Shown here in pieces: positions 55,301 through 61,300 of a stretch of 64,000 bases of DNA (within the stretch, counting starts at the first letter, position 1; every line of letters begins with the position of its first letter). Source of the DNA: Plazaster borealis (taxonomy: Eukaryota > Echinodermata > Asteroidea > Forcipulatida > Labidiasteridae); contig CM037464.1 in assembly GCA_021014325.1 (NCBI GenBank), forward strand, positions 449,001 through 513,000, read 5' to 3'. The position numbers and the translations under genes are program-made. The notes below the pieces were generated by a model. It was not told the origin of the DNA. It did not search any database and worked only from the letters and a program-made list of their open reading frames with translations.

Positions 55301-58300
55301 GTGAGAAAGCTCACAGAAAAAGCAAGAGATGAACAATGAAGAAGGACAAAATGGGGTGGGGTTGAAGGGAAGGGGATGATTTAATCACGAGAGGTTGGAA
55401 ACACAAAAGAGGGAGAAAAAGTAATTCATTAATGAACGAGAAAAAGGGCAACATCTGCAGAAAAAAGGAGAAGGCAAAGACAACAAAATTATTCTTGGAT
55501 GTTCAGACCATGGGGTTGAATGGTCTGGAGGCGCCTTATCCACGGTTTCTCCACAGTTGTCGTCTTTGACAAAATCAAACCCCAAAAAATAAAAAAATAT
55601 AATTTCGAGGACAATGAGTGCAGAATAAATTAAAATGGAATTGTGGTGTATATTATTTTGGTTTCTAACCTCACACCAGCTCTGTATATACTAAGTGCTT
55701 TCCAAGTCTCATGTGAAAACAAAATCTACAGGCTACCTGGTTTGGATTCGAACCCACCATCCTTGTATTCTGGAGCATGTGTCTTGACTGCTAAACCACT
55801 GAGCGTTTCAGGGTGATGAGAGGTCAATTTGAATCCCTTAATCGGCTGTGGGTACTGCAAGTTTCAGTGGGTGTTCATTAAAAGAACTGCCAACAGAATA
55901 ACCGTGGTATATAATGTGATATTTGATGAATGAATGATTTCTATACTTGTGGGATTTCTTGGTAGGAGTGTCAACATAATACGACAGGACCCCACTGTGA
56001 ATTCTGCACAACTGGATTCTATGGTTTCCCTCTCCAGGGAACATCAACTGACTGTCGACAATGTTCATGTCCTCTCCTGAATCCAAAAAATAAGTATGTT
56101 TAAAAATCTAAAAGTTTGTCAGTTTATTGGTCAGTACCTTTATCAGAATACCTCTCTATCAATCTTGAAAGGATAGGATTTATCTTTTCCCCGAGAGTTT
56201 TATTACCTTATTATGAGGTGGATGCAGAATGTACTGGAAGATTATTTCCTAAAAGTCTGTTTTTAATCCTGAAGTGATTTTTGCAATCGTCTTACTTTGT
56301 GGGATGGTTATATTTTGTTCAGTTTCTTGCACCCAAAAAGGGAATCTTTTTAGGGGGTTTCAGAATATTTCCCATATAATTTTCTTGCTTGTTTTTCCCC
56401 CTGTCAGGTTTATCTTGATCAGTGCTAAGGCATATTTCTCATTGTTGCTGTTGTAGCTAAGCAAGCAGTCCAAGCCATAATAAGTTTCTCAATTGAGATG
56501 AGTCTTGTGTTGTTCTCCAACTCTGTCTTTGTCTTAATTTCTTTCCAGTTTCAGCCCTAGCTGCGTGTTTGATATCAACTTTGGCTACGTGTGCACGGAT
56601 TGCCCAGTTGGCTTCACAGGCCCAAGATGTGAGCGGTAAGGGGTATAGATTTGAAGGGCTTATGAATGTTTGTATAACTCACCTTCATCGTAAAGTGGAA
56701 GGGTTAGAACCCTACTCTCGGTTCCTGTGGTTATGTTTTCTACAGGCCTTGGAAAGTAGTGTTTATCAAGTGATATGTTATCAGACCGAGAGGACACTGT
56801 GGTCTGTAGTACAATCACTGTTGCTTATTTCAGTTGCCGCAATTTAAATAAGTTCAAAGTGAAGGAGCATGTGCAAAATTCCTTGACAAAACACAAACAG
56901 TTTTTTGCTATGTGCTCTAAATTATGACCATCAAGTTTGATCAAATGTTTCAGATTGTTTGTGTGGTAAGTTTACCAAAAACAAGTGGATGGGAATTTAT
57001 TTACTTTTCCCAAAACCAATGATTTAATTTCCCTTTTTAAAACAAATATTTGTTACGTGTGCCACCTTAAAAATCGGCACAGAATATTAGTTAGAATCAT
57101 GATGCTTTCCACAAACCTCATGCACTCAACAATGCCTCTGCTTTTTTTCCCATTCTAAGATGTGCTGATGGTTACTATGGTAACCCTCTGGAAGTGGGAG
57201 GAGTTTGTCGTCCTTGTGTGTCTTACTGTAATAATAACATCAACCCCGACATCCCTGGTAGCTGTAACACGTTTACCGGTGAATGCTTGATATGTATTGG
57301 TGATACGACCGGATTACGCTGTGAACATTGCCGAGACGGTTTCTTTGGGGATGCTGTGGTGGAAAAAAACTGTCAAGGTATTTTTGTGCATATTTTTGTG
57401 TGAATGAAAGAAAGAGAGCCCAAAGGATCAAACCCTTTGCAAATTTTCAATCTCCAAATGGACAGAAAAAAGAGACAACACAATTGTTCAATTTTTGTTC
57501 TTTTAAATCAATCATTTAACCTACCTAACTACCTAAAAAAAAAGGACAATTTGGTTGACCTTTTCGCCCTTTTCAAACAAGATGAATTTATTTTTTGGGA
57601 AAAAAAAAGGATAATTTGGTTGACCTTTTCACACTTGAATTGCTAACCCTTGCAAATTCCCATGAAATAGCTACCCTTGCTTGGGAGAAGAGTTAAGTGA
57701 TATAACCCAGGGGTTAGTTCATTTTTCCCACAGGAAAATTGAATCAAATGTTAACCAAACAAGGAATGGAGGTGAAGTGAACATTCCCCATGAATGTTGA
57801 AGCGCCTTGAGCGTCACTGAGTGATGGATATGTGCGCTATATAAGAAGCCACTATTATTATTATTATTATTAATATTATTTTATTTCCTGAGTATTGGCT
57901 CTTTAGTGTAAAAAGGCTTCAGTGACAACATGTCAGCTACAAATATTGTGTAAATGTACCAACCATAGGCATAATTTTAGAAATGTCTGATAACTAAATG
58001 ATTTTAAAATATTTTATTTTTCTGTGTGATTGAATATCCCATAGCTTGTTACTGTGATAGTTTAGGAGCGTTCACTTCATACTGCGACCGAGGAACTGGA
58101 CAATGTGACTGCAAAGCCAATGTCATTGGGATTCCTTGTGACCAGTGTGCTGTAAGTCAACCAACAATTCTTCTAACCAAACAATTGCTTTCAGGAATTG
58201 AGCGCCACAATCAGTTGATCAAATCTCAGTTTTTCATAAAGAAGGAAATAAAGCAATTTAAAAATAATGTTTATTATTCCAAGCTGTTTACCAAGGTTTG

Positions 58301-61300
58301 ATGTAAACTTATTTGGTGAATAGATTACCCTTTCCAAACTGAATACTTTTAAAGACACAAATATTAACTTTTTTACAAAGTTTCTGCCAATTGTCTTCTG
58401 TAAAAATAACTACAAATACATTTGTATAAACTTACTTTATAGTTTCTTTAAATTTCAACATTGTGATCATATATTCAATTAAAAATTAGAACACTTTTAG
58501 ATCGATATGCAATAACAAATTATAACTTTTAAAATTTGTTGATGGAAAACATGAGTCATAACTATAGTCATATTTAGTTTTGATATTATTTTTTTCATTT
58601 AGCAATCAAATGAAGAAAAACAAAATCAGTCAAAATAGCCAGATATTTAGAATATTTTGCTGTTTATACAAAGATCTTCAATTTTATTTGTTGTTTATTT
58701 GTTTATTTTTATGCAGCGAGGTTACTGGAATCTAGAGTCCACACTGGGCTGCCAGACATGTGACTGCAATTCTGTAGGTTCATTGGATGATTATTGTGAT
58801 GTCATCAGTGGACAGTGTCGATGTAAGCCAGGTATAACAGGAATGAGATGCAGTGAGTGTGAGTTTGGGTTTTGGAACTTCAGTCAGACAGGATGTCAGG
58901 GTAAGTGGATATAAAATCAACATGTATCTATACATGCAATCATGTATTTCTCCCGTTTAAAAGTTTTGTTTTCAATTTTGGGGTGAACAAAGAAAAATAC
59001 ACAACTCAACCAACTTAATCCAATTAGGTGACCTGTTTTAGTGAAAACAATGAAAAGTAGTTTATGTTAAATTGAGCTATGGTGATTTCTGCAGTCTTCA
59101 AGTAGCCTTTTCTTTGATGGTATTTCTGATGGAAATGTATCTCTGGAGGATTGTACCGGTGTGAAATTCTAACCAAGGAACTTTCAGATTGAAACTAATC
59201 TACTTTTTTTCTCAATAGTTACAAATTCTGTACTTTTTCTTGAAATCAATAACCAACCCAAGATGTGCAGTTTGAACCAATTTATTATTTATTAATTGTT
59301 TTATTTTTCAAAACAGCTTGCGAGTGTCAATTAGGCAGTAAATGGTGTAACTCAATCAGTGGTCAGTGCACCTGCCCACCTAATACTGTAGGTCAGCAGT
59401 GTGAGAGGTGTGATCAAGACCACTGGGGTTATGATATATATACAGGATGCAAGGTATGTGGATGATACTGCTCCCACCCTCCCCCACCCCGACCTTCCTT
59501 CATCTTCATCTCTCCTAACCTCATACTTCTGTTAAAAAATTAAACATCTCTCCCTATTATTACTAGTTAATAACTAATTAATTTTTTAATCAAATATTTT
59601 CATTTTTTGTATGGTCCATCCACATATCCACGCAAACAAACAAGACAAATTTCACTTGTCTGAGAAACTTTGTTCATCCTGCTAAGCTGTGTAAATACTT
59701 GACCCAATGCCTTTGTTTACAAATCCCTGGGGTCATATGTCATAAACACACATAGGCCTATAGCCTCCCAAAGAGAAATGTAAGTTTCTCAAAAAAAAAT
59801 TGTTTAGATTTTCTTTTTAAATGAATGATATCTGCAGAACCTCAGAAGAGAAAATAACTTCAAAAAGAAGTAAAAATGTGCAAACAGCGCTTTTTTTCTG
59901 TTGACTGTCGGCAGCAGCTACCCTGCAGATGTGTAGTGTAGTTTGATATCATTAAGCTGGGAGAGTCAAATGAAATCAAAAAACCTTTCATCAATTTTTT
60001 TCTCTTGCTAGATCCCAGTTAGATGGCATCAATCAATGCGTGAAAAGCTTCCTTGTTTATTTTCAATTTGTGTAGAGACGCCATACCCCTCTAAGCTGAA
60101 GTGGCCTTTTGTTGGGGCTTGATTTCTAATGATTCTTTGTAAATTAATTCATTTTCATTTGGTATGTCCATTTAATTGAAACAACTAATCAATATTTTGT
60201 TTCTCTTGTCAGCCATGTGACTGTAGTACAGCTGGTTCATCGTCATCTCAGTGCGATCTTACCAATGGTCAATGCAGGTAAAAACGTAGTTCAGTATTTC
60301 CCTAATTTATTTCTTTATTTGGGTTGATAGAAATATTAAATTTATTGTAAATTTTGGCTATGTGCTGACATACATTTTCAGAATATTATTTCAGAATATA
60401 ACTTAAAAGTGCTGTTTGATCGATGAGTTAGTGAAGGGAAATGAAATTTTTAAACGTTCTTCTGTTAAAAAAGTGGCAATGATTACCTTTTGTTGCAAAC
60501 ATACTTAATTTGTTCTGTCAGAACAGATCATTTAAAAAAACAAAAGCTTTGTAGTGGTTTATAAAAGATAAGATTTTAGCTTTAAAATCGTCACTTAATT
60601 TTGAAAATAATTACTAACCATATGTTGTCCTTAAAATTGTATTTAAAATACTCGGGTTTACCAGAGCCAGAAACAAATCATTCTTACCAGAAAAACAAAA
60701 ATGCTAATTTGAACTTTGAATATAAGAGATAAACACAGAAGTTTGTTTTGGTTTTGTTTTGTTTGGTAAACAAGCTGCCTGAAGAAGTTTGTAGGACAGA
60801 AGTGTGACCAGTGTCCATTTGGCTATTTTGAACTTTGAATATAAGAGATAAACACAGAAGTTTGTTTTGGTTTTGTTTTGTTTGGTAAACAAGCTGCCTG
60901 AAGAAGTTTGTAGGACAGAAGTGTGACCAGTGTCCATTTGGCTATTTTGAACTTTGAATATAAGAGATAAACACAGAAGTTTGTTTTGGTTTTGTTTTGT
61001 TTGGTAAACAAGCTGCCTGAAGAAGTTTGTAGGACAGAAGTGTGACCAGTGTCCATTTGGCTATCGGGATTACCCCCGCTGTAAACGCTGTAAATGTGAT
61101 GAGATAGGAAGGGACCCTATATCCTGCCAGAATGGAATGTGTACCTGCGCTGATGATGGCCAATGTGTATGCAAGGTTAGTATCTGTCTAAGCCCTCAAA
61201 ACTTGAGAGTTGTTAGAATCGGGGAAGGGGGGGTGCAAACTCCACCAATTAATTATCTTGTTCACTTTTTTCCCTGTTTTATCTCTCCACTCTCCTGGAG

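Noticed and set aside
60775..60945. Copies 1 and 2 of the exon V start as real extra LE exons
   Set aside because: Neither has a usable donor before the in-frame TGA, and they add no complete LE repeat. They are by-products of tandem duplication.
60704..61163. Three overlapping - strand frames with the same sequence
   Set aside because: They are antisense shadows of the 119-bp tandem copies and the laminin exon.
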